Positions 1 to 11,532 of a stretch of 51,076 nucleotides of DNA are shown in pieces. The notes below the pieces were generated by a model. The model saw only the letters and a list, made by a program, of their open reading frames with translations. It was not told where the DNA came from and did not search any database. Numbering within the stretch: position 1 is the first letter of the stretch; every line of letters begins with the position of its first letter. Source of the DNA: Desulfobacterales bacterium. GTDB lineage: Bacteria; Desulfobacterota; Desulfobacteria; Desulfobacterales; Desulfosalsimonadaceae. Both the position numbers and the translations under genes were made by a program. The DNA is taken from NCBI GenBank assembly GCA_034520365.1, contig JAXHNP010000001.1, positions 1 to 51,076 on the forward strand, read 5' to 3'.

Positions 1-3000
1 CCCATGTGTACCACGACCTCGTATCGCCGCTTTTCATCCAAAAGGGGAATGTCTGTCCCGGCCAGGACTTCGCCTTCGAGCAGGATCTGTTCGATCCCGC
101 TGTTGACGCCTTTCGGGTTTCGGACCTGAATATGGTAAATTGATGCGCCGTGGCGGTAGGTTATGGCAAATCCGGGCCAGGCCCCGGGGATGCAGGGGGA
201 GATGCGAAGAACATTTCCCTGGCGGCGAAATCCCAGAATCGCCTCCAGGCCAAGTCGGTACATCCAGGACCCTGATCCGGTATACCAGGTCCACCCGCCC
301 TGTCCGGTATGCGGGGGCATACTGTAGACATCGGCCGCGATGACATAGGGCTCCACCCGGTACCGGGCCATCTTTTCCGGGGTATCCCCGTGGTATATGG
401 GGTTTAACATCCGGAAAAGCGCTTCGCTGCGGTCTCCCTGGCCCAACTCGGCAAAGGCCCATACGGCCCAGGTTGCTGCGTGGGTGTACTGTCCCCCGTT
501 TTCCCGGATGCCCGGGGGATATCCTTTGATGTATCCGGGATCGCGCGGGGAGGTATCAAAGGGCGGCGAAAAAAGCCGGATCAGTTGGTCCTCCGGTTTT
601 ACGAGGTGTTTTTGGACCGCTTCCATGGCGCGTTTGGCACGGGAGAAATCCGTCTCTCCGCCGGAAAGAAGGGCCCAGGACTGCGCAATAGAGTCGATCC
701 GGCACTCGTCGGATTTAGACGAGCCCAGCGGTACGCCGTCGTCGTAGAATCCCCGCAAATACCACTCCCCGTCCCATCCGGACGCTTCGATATCACGGTG
801 CAGTTCCCGGGACATGGTGATAAACGTATCCGCCTGCCCGCCCTGGTCCATCTGCCGGCATACATCGGCAAAATCAATGAGGGTGGCGCGCAGAAACCAG
901 CCCAGCCACACACTTTCCCCTTTTCCGCCGATGCCCACCCGGTTCATGCCGTCGTTCCAGTCGCCCGCACCGATCAGGGGCAGCCCGTGATTTCCCCGGG
1001 TGGCGGCTTTCCGGATGGCCCGCAGGCAATGCTCATAAAGGCTGAAACCTTCGGCAGTGTGTTCATAATGGCCGTATCGTTCCTCCTCTTCGGCTTCGAG
1101 CTCCTTTGCCTGCAGAAACGGAATTTGCTCGGCCAATACGGAACCGTCGCCGGTGACTTTCACGTAATGGGCGGTCACATAAGGCAGCCACAGCAGGTCG
1201 TCGGTGATGCGGGTGCGCACCCCGCGTCCGGACGGCGGGTGCCACCAGTGAAGGACATCGCCTTCTGCGAACTGGTGCCGGGCGGAAAGCAGGAGGTGCT
1301 CCCGGGCGATTTCCGGCCGGTGGTGCAAAATACCCATCATATCCTGGAGTTGATCCCGGAAACCGAATGCGCCGCTCGACTGGTAGAGCGCCGAGCGCCC
1401 CCAGATGCGGCAGGAAAGATTCTGGTAAACCAGCCATCGGTTGAGCATCAGGTCCATGCCCGCATCCGGGGTTTCAACCGTCACGGAGCCCAGAAGCGCT
1501 TCCCAGCATGCTGTTGTCTCCTGCCATGCCGAATCGATGCGCCCCGGCTCGCGGTATTTTGCCACAAGCTGCTGCGCATCTTCCCGGTTTTTGCCCTGTC
1601 CCAACAGAAAACAGACTTCCTGGACTTCTCCCGGGGCCAGATTGAGGTGGACCTGGACTGCGCCGCACGGATCAATCCCCGCCGTAATGTCATTGGCCAG
1701 ACCGATCCGTCCGAGAGCGGCCGGACGCCGGTAGTCTCCCATGCGACCCAGAAACTCGGAGCGGCTGGCGGTAAACCCGTGAAGCGGTTTGTCTGCCGAA
1801 AGAAAGGCCACCTGCCCGCCGAATTCGGTATTGTAGCTATTGTGCACAAACAGGGCATGATTTTCGTTGTCATACGACGTTACGATAAAGGGCTGCATGC
1901 CCTCCCGATCCGGGCCGAGCACCCAGTCCGCGTAATAGGTGGCTGTTATCCGGCGCATCCGTCCGCTCATGTTCTCCAGACGAAGGCAAATGAGCTTGAT
2001 TGGGTCGGCAACAGGCGTAAACAGGTGCATCTGCTGACAAATCCCATGGCTGCGGTGTTCAAAGACAGTGTAGCCGGCACCGTGCCGGATCAGGTGGGGC
2101 TGGCGTTCTCCGGCCGGCAGCGGTGTCGGCGACCATATCTGTGCTGTTTCTTCATCGCGCAGGTAAAGGGCTTCTGCCGGGGGATCGGAGACAGGGTCAT
2201 TGTGCCACGGGGTCAGCCGGTTTTCGCCGCTGTTAACCGCCCAGGTGTTGCCGGATCCGCTTTCCGAGATTGTAAAGCCGAATCCCGGATTGGCGATCAC
2301 GTTGATCCAGGGGGCGGGGGGCATCTGCCCCGGTGCCAGGTAAATGACGTACTCGCGCCCGTCCGGCGTGAATCCGCCCAGCCCGTTGTCGAACAAAAGA
2401 TCGTCCGGGCGGCGAAGCGGCGGTGTCTGCGCCGGCGTTTCAGCCGGGGCGGGTCCCGGGATGAAATCCGGAAGCGGCGGTGTCGGTGCGGTGTCAATGC
2501 CGGCCAGTTGGTCGGCCAGCGGGCCTTTATCCGCGTCGAGTATCCCCCTTGCGGCGGTGTCGAGCAAAACGCGGTCTGCTGGTTCCATCTGATCGGCATT
2601 TAACAGAAAAATGCCGCCGCGCCGGTTGACCCACGCATCGCTGTTGGTGCGCTGCAAAAGCCGATGAATCTGTCCCTGCAGTTCCTGGGCATATCCGCTT
2701 TCCTTCATGTTGACAATGACCAGATCGATTGTAAAACCGCGGTTGCGCCAGTAAGCATGCGCCCGAAGCAGCTCCTGGACAAGGGCCGTTTCCTCCTGGC
2801 TGGAGATGCGAACCAGGAGGATGGGATAATCTCCGGATATGGCATGGGGCCACAGCCCCGGCTGCCCCCTGGTATTGGCCGCCAGCGTTTGCGGATCGGC
2901 CCGCAGCACCGAATGGGGATAGAGCATCACGGAAAGAAGCTTTTCAATGGATGCCAGATCCGAACTCGAAAGCTCCAGCTGCCGGAGCTCCGATCGGGTA

Positions 3001-6000
3001 TTTGTTTCAGCCTTTGAAAACGCGCGATCCACGGCTGAAAGGTTCCGGAAGCGTTCGGCGGTTTCCATGGCCAGTTCCTCTGCATTTGCCGCCAGGGTAT
3101 ACCATGCGATCTGGATTTTCTGATTCGGTTCCAGTTCAATCTCCTGGCCCAGAGACATGATCGGATCAAGTGTGGCTTCGCTGCTTTTATCCGCATCGGT
3201 CTTGTTCTGCCCGGGCCAAAGGGGATCGCGGACCGTCCGCCCCCTTCCCAGAAACCGAAGCCGGTTGGTTTCATGGGCGCCTGTGGCGGCTGTGCCTTCC
3301 GGGAGGATCAGACCGTGGACCAAAAAAATCGGGGACTCATCCGCCGAGCGCGGGCGGCGCCGAAAGAAAAGCCCGTTTATTTCTTCTATGAACCGGCTTT
3401 CAATAAACAGTTTGTTAAAAGCCGGATGACGCCGGTCGACCTCCGGCGGGGCAAGGACGACCTCCCCGTAGCTGGCGGCAAATAAACGGCGGGTTTGATG
3501 GCCCTGGTTGGTGATGGTAAGCCGGCGGATTTCCATGGCATCCTCCGGCGGCACGGTGATTTCGGTGTGCAGCATTATGTCTTGAAATTCTGTTCGAAAG
3601 TCGGCTTTATGGGGGGAAAAATGGGCCTCGGCCTTGTTTGGCGCCTTTCCGACGGGCTGATAAGTGGCCGACCAGAGCGCACCGCTTTGCTGATCGCATA
3701 CATAGATCCAGCTCCCCTGGTTGTCGAGGGTGGTATCAGCGCGCCACCGGGTCAGAGCGGTTTTCTCCCAAAAGCTGCAACCGCCTCCGGCGCTGGTGAT
3801 AAAGAGTCCGTAATGGCCGTTGGAAAGCAGGTGGACATGCGGAAAAGGGGTATGGACCGGCACGGGCCACGAATTCATCCCGATTTCCGGCTTTTCCGTC
3901 ACCCGCCGGACGGCCGCCATTTCCGGAAGTGTTTCAAGCGGCGCCTGATTCGACGATTTCTCCTGCAGCAGGAGGTCTGCGCTTTGAATCCGGGGATCAC
4001 TGTGGAACCGGTTGATCATTTTCCCGTCAGTGAGATAATTGGCCAGAGACAGCATAATCATGCCCTGGTGATGGCTGTAAAACGAGCGGATCACGGCCTG
4101 CTTTTCTCCCATGGAAAGCCGGGACGGTGTGTAGTCTATCGCCTCGTAGAAGCCGTACGTACCGAGCGCATTTTGTTCGATGAGCGCGGCAATATTGTCC
4201 ACCACGGCCCGGGGCCGGATTGTCAGCGCCAGAAGGGATGCATAGGGGGCGATGACCAGATCTTCTTCCAGCCCCCGCTTGAACCCCAGATCCGGCACCC
4301 CGAAAGCGCGGTACTGGTAGTGCATATCCGCGTTGAACCGGTAATACGCGGACTCGGAAACCCCCCATGGTACTTTTTTCTGCTTTCCGAAAGCAATCTG
4401 GCGGGCCACTGCGGCCCGGGCGCTTTGCCCCAGAAGCGTGGATGCGTTTTCCCGCATCAGAAGGATCGGCATGAGGTATTCAAACATGCTTCCGCTCCAG
4501 GAAAGCAGATATCGTGTATGATCCACCCGCATCATCGGCCGGGACAGATGCAGCCAGTGGCTCTGGGGGATATCTCCCTTGGCGATGGCCACCAGGCTTG
4601 CAATGCGTGCCTCGGAGGCCATCAGATCATAGTGATTGGCGTCCAGGGCGTCTGCATCCACGTTGTAGCCGATCCGAAAAAGCTGGCGCTGCGGATTGAA
4701 CAGAAACGGGAAATCCATGGCCGCCACCATTGCTTCCGCCTGGCGACCGATTTCCATGAAATCCGACAGGATATAACGGGCGTTTTCCTGCGCCGAGAGC
4801 AAGCTCTCTTTGAGTTGCGCGCACCACGTCACGGCTTCATCGCGCTCCTGTGTGGCGGCCATGGCATTCAGTGCCTTCTGCAGCCGATCAAGGCGTTCCA
4901 GAGCTGCCCCGCAAATTTCTTCCACCTCATCGATAGTCGGCATAAGCGGCAGCGAGCCCTTTAGCCCATTCCATTCCTCGGCTGCCGGTGTGTTGGCGGA
5001 CTGCAACAGCGCCGGTACGTCATCGAGCATTGAAAGCCAGGGGGCGAGTTGCAAAATTTCCCGCCGCGCATTGCGCAACTGGTAATGAATTCGTTGTGTC
5101 CACAGGCGCAGGGTGTTTAAATCCGCTGCGTTCAAAAGATGTCCTTTGGCTTCCACCATGTCGGCCAGGCGCTGGTCCAGTTCCGGCAAAACCGCTTTTT
5201 CCATTTGATGCAAAAGGGGTATCCACTGCTTGGGTTCGTCCTGAACGGCCAGAATTTGATTCCGGATATGGTCCCACTGGGATTTCACCGGGCTGACCGC
5301 CTCGTATGCCTCCTTTTTTAAATTCGACACGATGTCGTCGAGCACATCAAGGGTATCGAGAAGGCCCTGGCATTGCTGCCAACATAATATCGGGGCATTC
5401 TGCAAACCGGCACATCCCTGGCGCAGCGTCAGGAGGCATGCAGCCAAATTCCCGCTGTCCACCGCGGACACATATCTGGGCTGAAGCGGCTGAAGGCTGC
5501 GGGTTTCATACCAATTGAGAAAATGACCCCGATGCCGCTCCAGTTTTTCCATTGCGTCAACGGTGTTGCGCAAACGGGCGGAGAGCAGCGGGAGGCCGAT
5601 ATATCCCAGGTCGTAAGCCGACAGGGTAGACAGCAGCAAAAGCCCGATATTGGTGGGCGATGTGCGGTGGGCCACAAGCCCCAGAGGCGATTCCTGAAAA
5701 TGATCCGGCGGGAGCCAGTAATCTTCGGGGCCCACAAACTGTTCGAAAAAAAACCAGGTACGCCGGGCCAGACGGCGAAGCTGGTAGCGCTGCCCGGTCT
5801 CCAGAATCTCCTGCGCTATCTCTGCGGGCCGGCTGATCCGGTAGGCGATGTATGGAGAGAGTGACCAGGCAATCAGCAGCGGGGCTGCGCTGAAAAGAGC
5901 CGTGGCATTAAAGGCGCTCAGCAGGAAAAAAACGCCTGCGGCAATCATCAAAGCGCCCCACATCCGCTGCCAGAACCAGCCTGATTTGGCTTTGTTCTCA

Positions 6001-8491
6001 AGCCCCCGGGCGGTGCTGGCCGATGTCGTCCATTCCAGCAGTCGCCTGTGGGAAACCCAAACCCGGTAGAGGGTCCTGAAAACGGCATCCATTGTAATCA
6101 GGGCTTCATAGGGCAGAAATGCCAGCATCAGCAGCCAGCGCAAACCCGACAGCCGAAAGCTGGCCGCGGTATCCCGCAGAGACGCCCGACCCCGCAATTG
6201 TGAGGGAAGTTGTGTGATTGCCTGAAGTGCCAAAGGAGCCGCCGACAACAGCAGGGCGAGCAGTGTCCACACAATGACCGGCCCGGGAAACAAAAGCCAT
6301 ACGGCGATGAGCAGAACCAGCATTGCCGGCTGAAACAGGCTTCGGATCAGGTTGTCGAGAATTTTCCAGCGGCCGATCAGCGAAATCCGGTAGGGACTGG
6401 AAATGGCTTCGGGATGGGGTTTGCGAAACAAAAGCCAGGGCAGAAGCTGCCAGTCCCCCCGAACCCATCGATGCAGCCGGCGCGCATACACCGGATAGCT
6501 GGGCGGGTATTCTTCGAGCAAAACAATATCGGTCACCAGGCCGACCCGGACATGAAGGCCTTCGAAGAGGTCATGGCTCAACAGTGCATTTTCCGGAACC
6601 CGCCGGAAAAGGATACATTCAAAGGCGGTAATATCATAGATGCCCTTGCCCGTGTAGATGCCTTCTCCGAACAGGTCCTGGTAGACGTCCGAGGCTGCGG
6701 TGGAATACAGATCCAATCCGCTGCTTCCGGAAAAAATTCCGGAAAAAGGGATCGGTTGGCACTGACCGGATGAATCTCCGTTCTCGGCTGAAGAACCGTA
6801 TATCCGGTGATGCCTTCGCCGGTTTGAGAATCGAATCGGACGCGGTTTAAGGGGTGAGCCAGGGTTCCGATCAGGCGATGGGCCGTTTCGCGCGGCAGCA
6901 GGGTATCGGCATCCAGGGTGATGACATAGCGGATATCCGACAGGGCGGCCATATCCCCGATCCGGACCACATAGGAAGTGTTTTCGTCTCCGCTGAGCAG
7001 GCGGTTGAATTCATCGAGCTTTCCTCTTTTGCGCTCCCATCCCATCCATATGTTTTCTTTGGGATTCCACATTCGTTCCCGATGGAAAAGAAAAAAGGGC
7101 GAATGCCCCGCCTCGTCTCCGGCAGATGCCCCGTAGCGCTGGTTGAGTCGTTCGGTGCCGGTGATGGCCCTTGCAATCAGCTCCCGGTCGTCGGGGCTCT
7201 CTTTTTCTTGCGCATCAGCCACGTCGGTCAGCAGCGCAAAAAAGAGGCGGGGATCGGGATTGCCCAGATAATGGCGTTCCACCTGGCGCAGCAGCGTGTC
7301 GATCTCATCGGTATCGCTCAACATGGCCGGGATCACCACGATAGTGCGGCAATCGGCAGCAATGCCATCTTTAAAGTCAAGTTTCGGAAGCACCCGGGGG
7401 GAGATGATGCGGGTAAGGCCCCAATTGGTCAGGGTGACAGCGGCGGTGATAACAGGGATCAGGGAAAAAACCGAAATCAGGCACAACTGGAAAGTCCCGG
7501 CGCCGGCGCTATACCCGTAACCCATGAGCAAAAGCAGAATCAACAGGGTCAAAATCCCGATTGTCCCCAAATAGACCAGGGTCGGACGATTCAGGAGCCA
7601 TCGCTTCAGACCGGCCCCTGCGGCGGGCTTAAATCCCATTTGGGCTTCGAGCCGGGCGCGCCCGGCGTCGATGAGATAATAACCGACATGGCTGTGGTGA
7701 TCTGCTCCGGATGGATTTTTTATGCCGCCTTGTTGCGCCAGCCGGACCACCTCCCGGGCCACTTCGGTTTCGCTGTAAGGCGTTTTTTCCGCAAGCGCTT
7801 CAACGGCTTTCCGGTACCTGTCCCGGGATTCAAAATCCATGAGACCATAGGCCGCTGACGGATCTTGCCTCAGGATCTGCTCCACAAGGGAAACCTGTTC
7901 AAAAAAATCTTTCCAGTCCTGGGTCTCCAGGCTGCGCAGGCTCTGAATCGACAGGGCGACCATGGACTCGTCGGAAACCGTTTCCAGAGCGGGCAGGGCC
8001 GCCGGGGCAAAGTCTTTTTCACTTTCCTGCGGTTCCAGAAGATTTCCCGCCGCCTGGGTGAGATAATCGAGAACACCCAGCCGCAGCATTACCGGAAGCG
8101 CCCAGAGTTCACCGATGTCTAAAATTTGGGATTGCTGATACGTCGAGATAAAGTCCTTTAACTCATCGGTTTTCAGGTCCGCCTGACATGCCTGGATGGC
8201 TTCCAGGGCGACCCCGTAGATGCGGGGTTTGCCCCGGAGCGCGGAGGTGTTTAGCTTGGGCAGTTGCCGGTAGAATTGTACCGGCATCGCCTCCTGAATA
8301 TTGCGCCAGGCCTCCTGGATGATGTGGAAGTTGTCCAGAAGCCATTCGGATGCGGGAGACCGGGTAAACTCCTTTTCGGCCTCCCGGACGAAATGCCGGT
8401 AGGCTTTCCAAAGCACTCTTTTTTGTGCATTTAAGCGATTGTTGAGCCAGGCGGGACTGCCTGTCAGGCCAATGACGGAGCGGGTCAGCAT
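1..8491 (-). CDS. Cyclic beta-glucan synthase-like protein (NdvB/ChvB family), frameshifted, 3' end outside window
   Basis: Giant membrane glycosyltransferase/phosphorylase of the cyclic beta-1,2-glucan synthase family, about 2830 residues visible, the usual size. The first frame (8491 to about 6735) has the N-terminal region, two hydrophobic segments near residues 290-345 and a GT84-like transferase with LDADTLLP near residue 540. The frame then changes, and one open frame runs to the left edge. That frame shows SDVYQDLFGEG, several membrane segments (about 6000-6350), a glucoamylase-like block with VPWGVSESAYYRFNAD (about 4250-4380) and a C-terminal GH94-type phosphorylase domain with GDWNDGMN (about 930-960). 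The visible end (RRYEVVVHMG) looks close to the true C-terminus. ATG at 8491 follows the stress-protein stop by one base and has an AAGGGG site. Family role: membrane synthesis of cyclic osmoregulated periplasmic glucan. The family is clear; the exact product is inferred. A sequencing error or a pseudogene are both possible. Confidence 0.85.
6726..6751 (-). other. Apparent frameshift site in the glucan synthase gene
   Basis: On the minus strand the sequence reads CCCTTTTTCCGGAATTTTTT. In the upstream frame, translation leaves the family pattern here and meets a stop at 6578. Adding one T to either T-run restores SLFSGIFSGSSGLDLYST followed by the conserved SDVYQDLFGEG, and the new frame stays open to position 1. 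This is one missing base in a homopolymer, so assembly error, a null mutation or slippage are all possible. Confidence 0.8.
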
Positions 8492-8492
8492 T

Positions 8493-9452
8493 CTAATGCC
8501 CCTTTTTTTCAGCAGCCGCTGCTTCCGCCGCGGTCGGCTCTATTTTGTCGCGGGGGAAGTCCTGCACGAGAAGCAGCGGTGTGGTGCCATAGGCGATAAA
8601 GGTATGCGCGATGCTGCCGAAGGTCCATCTCGATTTTCCGGAATAACCGTGGGCGCTCAGGACCACCAGGTCCGCATTTTGCTCGGTCACCAGTTCATGG
8701 AGCCGGGCGGCTGCATCGTCGGATGTTTCCACAAGGGTACGGGCTTCTACAGCCAAACGGGGCAAAACCGTCTCAAAATGTTTTCCCATTTCTTCACGGT
8801 TGCGCGCCACCAAACGGTTTACCAGTTTCTCATCTTCCTGCGTCAGTTGGGTCCATCGCGGCATTTCCGGCATGTTTACCACATGGGCCAGCATAAGTTC
8901 CGCATTGTGGGTCTGGGCCAGGGCGGTTGCCGGGGGCAGGGCAAATTCAGATCTTTTCGAACCATCGAGAGGAACCAGTATCCTGCTGAAGCGAAACGGG
9001 GCGGACGGATCTTTTTCATCCCAGTGGTATGCCCGGACGATCATGATGGAGATGCGCGCGCGGGCGATGATTTTATGGAACACGCTGCCGGCAGACCATC
9101 CGCTCAGGCCGCTTCTGCCGTGGCTGCTGAGCACCATCAAATCGATGCCCTTTTCCTGGATGGCTTCTATGATGCGCTGGGCCGGATGCCCCTCCTTTAG
9201 CAAAAAATCCGCGCTGATACCCTCTGCTTCAAACCGGGCCCCCAATTCAGCCAGGTAGGCGTTGGCCTCCCTTTTGTACATGCTCCATTCCAGCGGATCA
9301 ATGGGCTGCAAACACTCTGCGTTTTGCGCTTTTTCCAGAACCCGCAACAGCGTGACACGGGCGCCGAACGCCCGGGCAAACGCCACGGCGCAGGAAACAG
9401 AGCATTCGGCCAGACCGGAGCCGTCAAGCGGAATGAGGATGTGTCGAAACAT
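8493..9452 (-). CDS. Tandem-domain universal stress protein (UspA family)
   Basis: A 319-residue cytoplasmic protein of two UspA domains (about 1-150 and 160-305), each starting with a strand like HILIPLDGSG or RILVPLDGSK. Both domains keep an H-G-x9-G-S nucleotide-loop pattern (SSHGRSGLSGWSAGS and SAHGYSGKSRWTFGS), but the first glycine of the usual G-x2-G-x9-G(S/T) motif is serine in both. ATP binding is therefore likely but unproven. It is the first gene of a minus-strand pair: its stop lies one base before the glucan synthase start, so the two are probably co-transcribed, linking envelope glucan synthesis to stress. Start is ATG at 9452 with AGGAGA a few bases upstream. It is divergent from the wax ester synthase gene. 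Confidence 0.93.
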   Translation of the reverse strand: MFRHILIPLDGSGLAECSVSCAVAFARAFGARVTLLRVLEKAQNAECLQPIDPLEWSMYKREANAYLAELGARFEAEGISADFLLKEGHPAQRIIEAIQEKGIDLMVLSSHGRSGLSGWSAGSVFHKIIARARISIMIVRAYHWDEKDPSAPFRFSRILVPLDGSKRSEFALPPATALAQTHNAELMLAHVVNMPEMPRWTQLTQEDEKLVNRLVARNREEMGKHFETVLPRLAVEARTLVETSDDAAARLHELVTEQNADLVVLSAHGYSGKSRWTFGSIAHTFIAYGTTPLLLVQDFPRDKIEPTAAEAAAAEKKGH

Positions 9453-9821
9453 CGATCTTCTCCTTATTTGGTTGTTTCGTTATGCCTGATGTATCATTGC
9501 TTACGGTTTGATTTTGCGATCTGATTTGTTCACACTCAAAAGTATAACGACGCGTTGCAGCACTGTCGATAAGATTTTGCCACATGTACTGGCAACATAT
9601 GATCAGTGGTCATATATGATCAGTCCCGTTCACCCTCCTGCCCAAATCACCTCTGCCGGTTTAACCAAACATCCTCGTTAAACCAGTCAATTATCGCTAA
9701 CATCGCGAATACAAAAATTCTGGCACGGATTGTGTAAGACGATAAAGCATAAAGCAGAAGACGCTTCAACTGAGTCGACCCGGTCTTCTGATCAATAATC
9801 GCTTTTCAAAGGACGTGCATT
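9453..9821. promoter_or_regulatory. Divergent intergenic control region with inverted repeats and a weak sigma54-like site
   Basis: A 369-base gap between the divergent usp and wax ester synthase genes, with no plausible gene. It holds a perfect inverted repeat TTGCCA-N7-TGGCAA (9577-9595), immediately followed by a repeated TATGATCAGT motif (about 9598-9624), which looks like operator structure. On the plus strand, TGGCACG-N4-GTGTA at 9721-9736 has a good -24 half of a sigma54 promoter but GT instead of GC at -12. Transcription factor identity cannot be read from sequence alone. Confidence 0.45.
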
Positions 9822-11477
9822 ATGACTGAGACCATGACAAATGCGGATAATTTCTGGCTGCATATGGATCATCCCACAAATCTGATGATCATTACCGGCA
9901 TTATGGAATTTAAAGAAACACTGGATTATGACGAAGCCTGCGCAACCCTGGAAGACCGCTTGTGCGCGTTTAACCGGTTCAAACAACGCGTTGTCATGCC
10001 ATTATCGGGATACGGCATCGCCAGCTGGGAGTTTGACCCCTACTTTGATATCCGGTCTCATTTTCACCGGGTAGCCCTTCCGGGTGCGGGCGATAAGGCG
10101 GCGCTTCAACGAATGGTCAGTGATTTGATGACCATGCCGTTGGACAGGAACAAACCCCTGTGGTCATGCCATCTTATTGAAAATTATAAAAAAGGATGCG
10201 CGCTGTTCTTCAGGCTGCATCACTGTATTGCCGACGGCATTTCCCTGGTCCACGTTATCCTCTCCACCACTGACAAAGAACCCGGTATTCCCTTATTTGA
10301 AGCCAAACGCGCCAGACCGGAAAAGAAATGGACACCGCCTTCTTTCATGCCGCTCGGGCAATTGATCGCAAACGCGTCCGGAGTAATCAACAAGACACGA
10401 ATAATCGGCGGAAAGTTGAGTGCAGAGGGCTCAAAAGTGTTCTCCAGACCGTCATATCTGAAAACGCTCATCAAAAACACTTCCGGCGCGTCTGTTGACA
10501 CGGCAACAGTTTTGACCAGGCTCGCCATGATGCCGTTTGATCCCAAAACCTGTTTTAAAGGGCCGTTGGGCGTTCGAAAGCGGGTCGCCTGGTCGAATCG
10601 CATATCACTGGAAAACGTCAAAACCATCGGTAAAGCCCTTGGCGCCACGATCAACGACGTTCTCATCGCTTCGGTCGCCGGTGCGCTGCGACAGTATCTG
10701 ATAATGAGAGGTGACAGGGTTCGGGAAACGGAGCTGCGCGCTGCAATTCCTGTCAACATCCGTGAACCCGGGACCGCATTTGAACTGGGCAATAAATTCA
10801 GCCTGGTTTTTCTTGCCTTGCCGGTCCACATCGAAGACCCGATTTTTCGCTTAAGAGAAGTTAAAAGACGGATGGATCATCTTAAACAGTCGCCGGACGC
10901 CGCTGTCGCGTTTATGGTGTTAAGGGCGCTGGGGATATCCTCGGCGACCATCGCCAAAAAGGCCTCCAATTTCTTCGGCAATAAGGCGACGGCTGTTCTG
11001 ACCAATGTCCCCGGCCCGCCAAAGCCCCTCTATTTTTCGGGAAAGAAGGTCGAAAATTTTATCGGCTGGGTCCCCAGGGCCGGTCGGGTCGGCATGGGAA
11101 TCAGTATTTTCAGCTATGCCGGTAAAGTCGGAATCGGTTTGGTGACAGATGAGGGGCTGGTTCCTGACCCGGATACCATTTTGAAAAATTTTGAAGCCGA
11201 GCTCAATCTCCTCTTTAATATCGTTAAAACCGGGAAAATAGCGCCCGATTCGCTCGTTTATGACAGCAACGCCAGCGACCTGAAAGCATTTTTAAAAGCC
11301 GAAAAGGGGAAAACCGACTCCGAAAAAACAACAGTCAAAAAAAAGGAGAAAAAGCATCATGAACAAAACAATTTAGCGGGCGGTACCAGTAACAGCGAAT
11401 ACGCAAAAGAAGTGGAAGGCGTCAAGGACGTCAACAATGAGATGACCATCGAAAAAACCGTGCCCACGACCAACTAA
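9822..11477 (+). CDS. Wax ester synthase / diacylglycerol O-acyltransferase (WS/DGAT family)
   Basis: 551 residues with both halves of the bacterial WS/DGAT fold. The catalytic motif HHCIADG sits at residues 133-139, matching HHxxxDG, preceded by NKPLWSCHLIE (the conserved PLW region). The C-terminal DUF1298-type half carries NVPGPPKPLYFSG and the GMGISIFSY/GLVTDE region. These enzymes join acyl-CoA to a fatty alcohol or diacylglycerol to make storage neutral lipid at the membrane. The last ~55 residues are a Lys/Glu-rich, probably disordered tail (KKKEKKHHEQNN) outside the catalytic fold. Start ATG has AAAGGA upstream. The tail is odd, but no frameshift is visible. The acceptor (alcohol versus diacylglycerol) cannot be told from sequence. 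Confidence 0.92.
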   Translation: MTETMTNADNFWLHMDHPTNLMIITGIMEFKETLDYDEACATLEDRLCAFNRFKQRVVMPLSGYGIASWEFDPYFDIRSHFHRVALPGAGDKAALQRMVSDLMTMPLDRNKPLWSCHLIENYKKGCALFFRLHHCIADGISLVHVILSTTDKEPGIPLFEAKRARPEKKWTPPSFMPLGQLIANASGVINKTRIIGGKLSAEGSKVFSRPSYLKTLIKNTSGASVDTATVLTRLAMMPFDPKTCFKGPLGVRKRVAWSNRISLENVKTIGKALGATINDVLIASVAGALRQYLIMRGDRVRETELRAAIPVNIREPGTAFELGNKFSLVFLALPVHIEDPIFRLREVKRRMDHLKQSPDAAVAFMVLRALGISSATIAKKASNFFGNKATAVLTNVPGPPKPLYFSGKKVENFIGWVPRAGRVGMGISIFSYAGKVGIGLVTDEGLVPDPDTILKNFEAELNLLFNIVKTGKIAPDSLVYDSNASDLKAFLKAEKGKTDSEKTTVKKKEKKHHEQNNLAGGTSNSEYAKEVEGVKDVNNEMTIEKTVPTTN

Positions 11478-11532
11478 GACTTCCGTAGTTTAACAAAATG
11501 CACGAAAACCTAAATAAAAAGGAGTTTGAAAA

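Noticed and set aside
480-2603. Long open frame on the plus strand (707 codons) opposite the glucan synthase gene
   Set aside because: It is antisense to the strongly family-matching minus-strand frame, has no recognisable domain, and its composition (many Pro, Arg, His and Gly) is typical of a shadow frame in GC-rich DNA.
3495-4964. Second long plus-strand frame (489 codons)
   Set aside because: Antisense to the glucoamylase-like part of the glucan synthase; no motif, no ribosome binding site.
6854-7858. Plus-strand frame of 334 codons
   Set aside because: Antisense to the GT84-like region; low-complexity H/Q/G-rich translation with no family resemblance.
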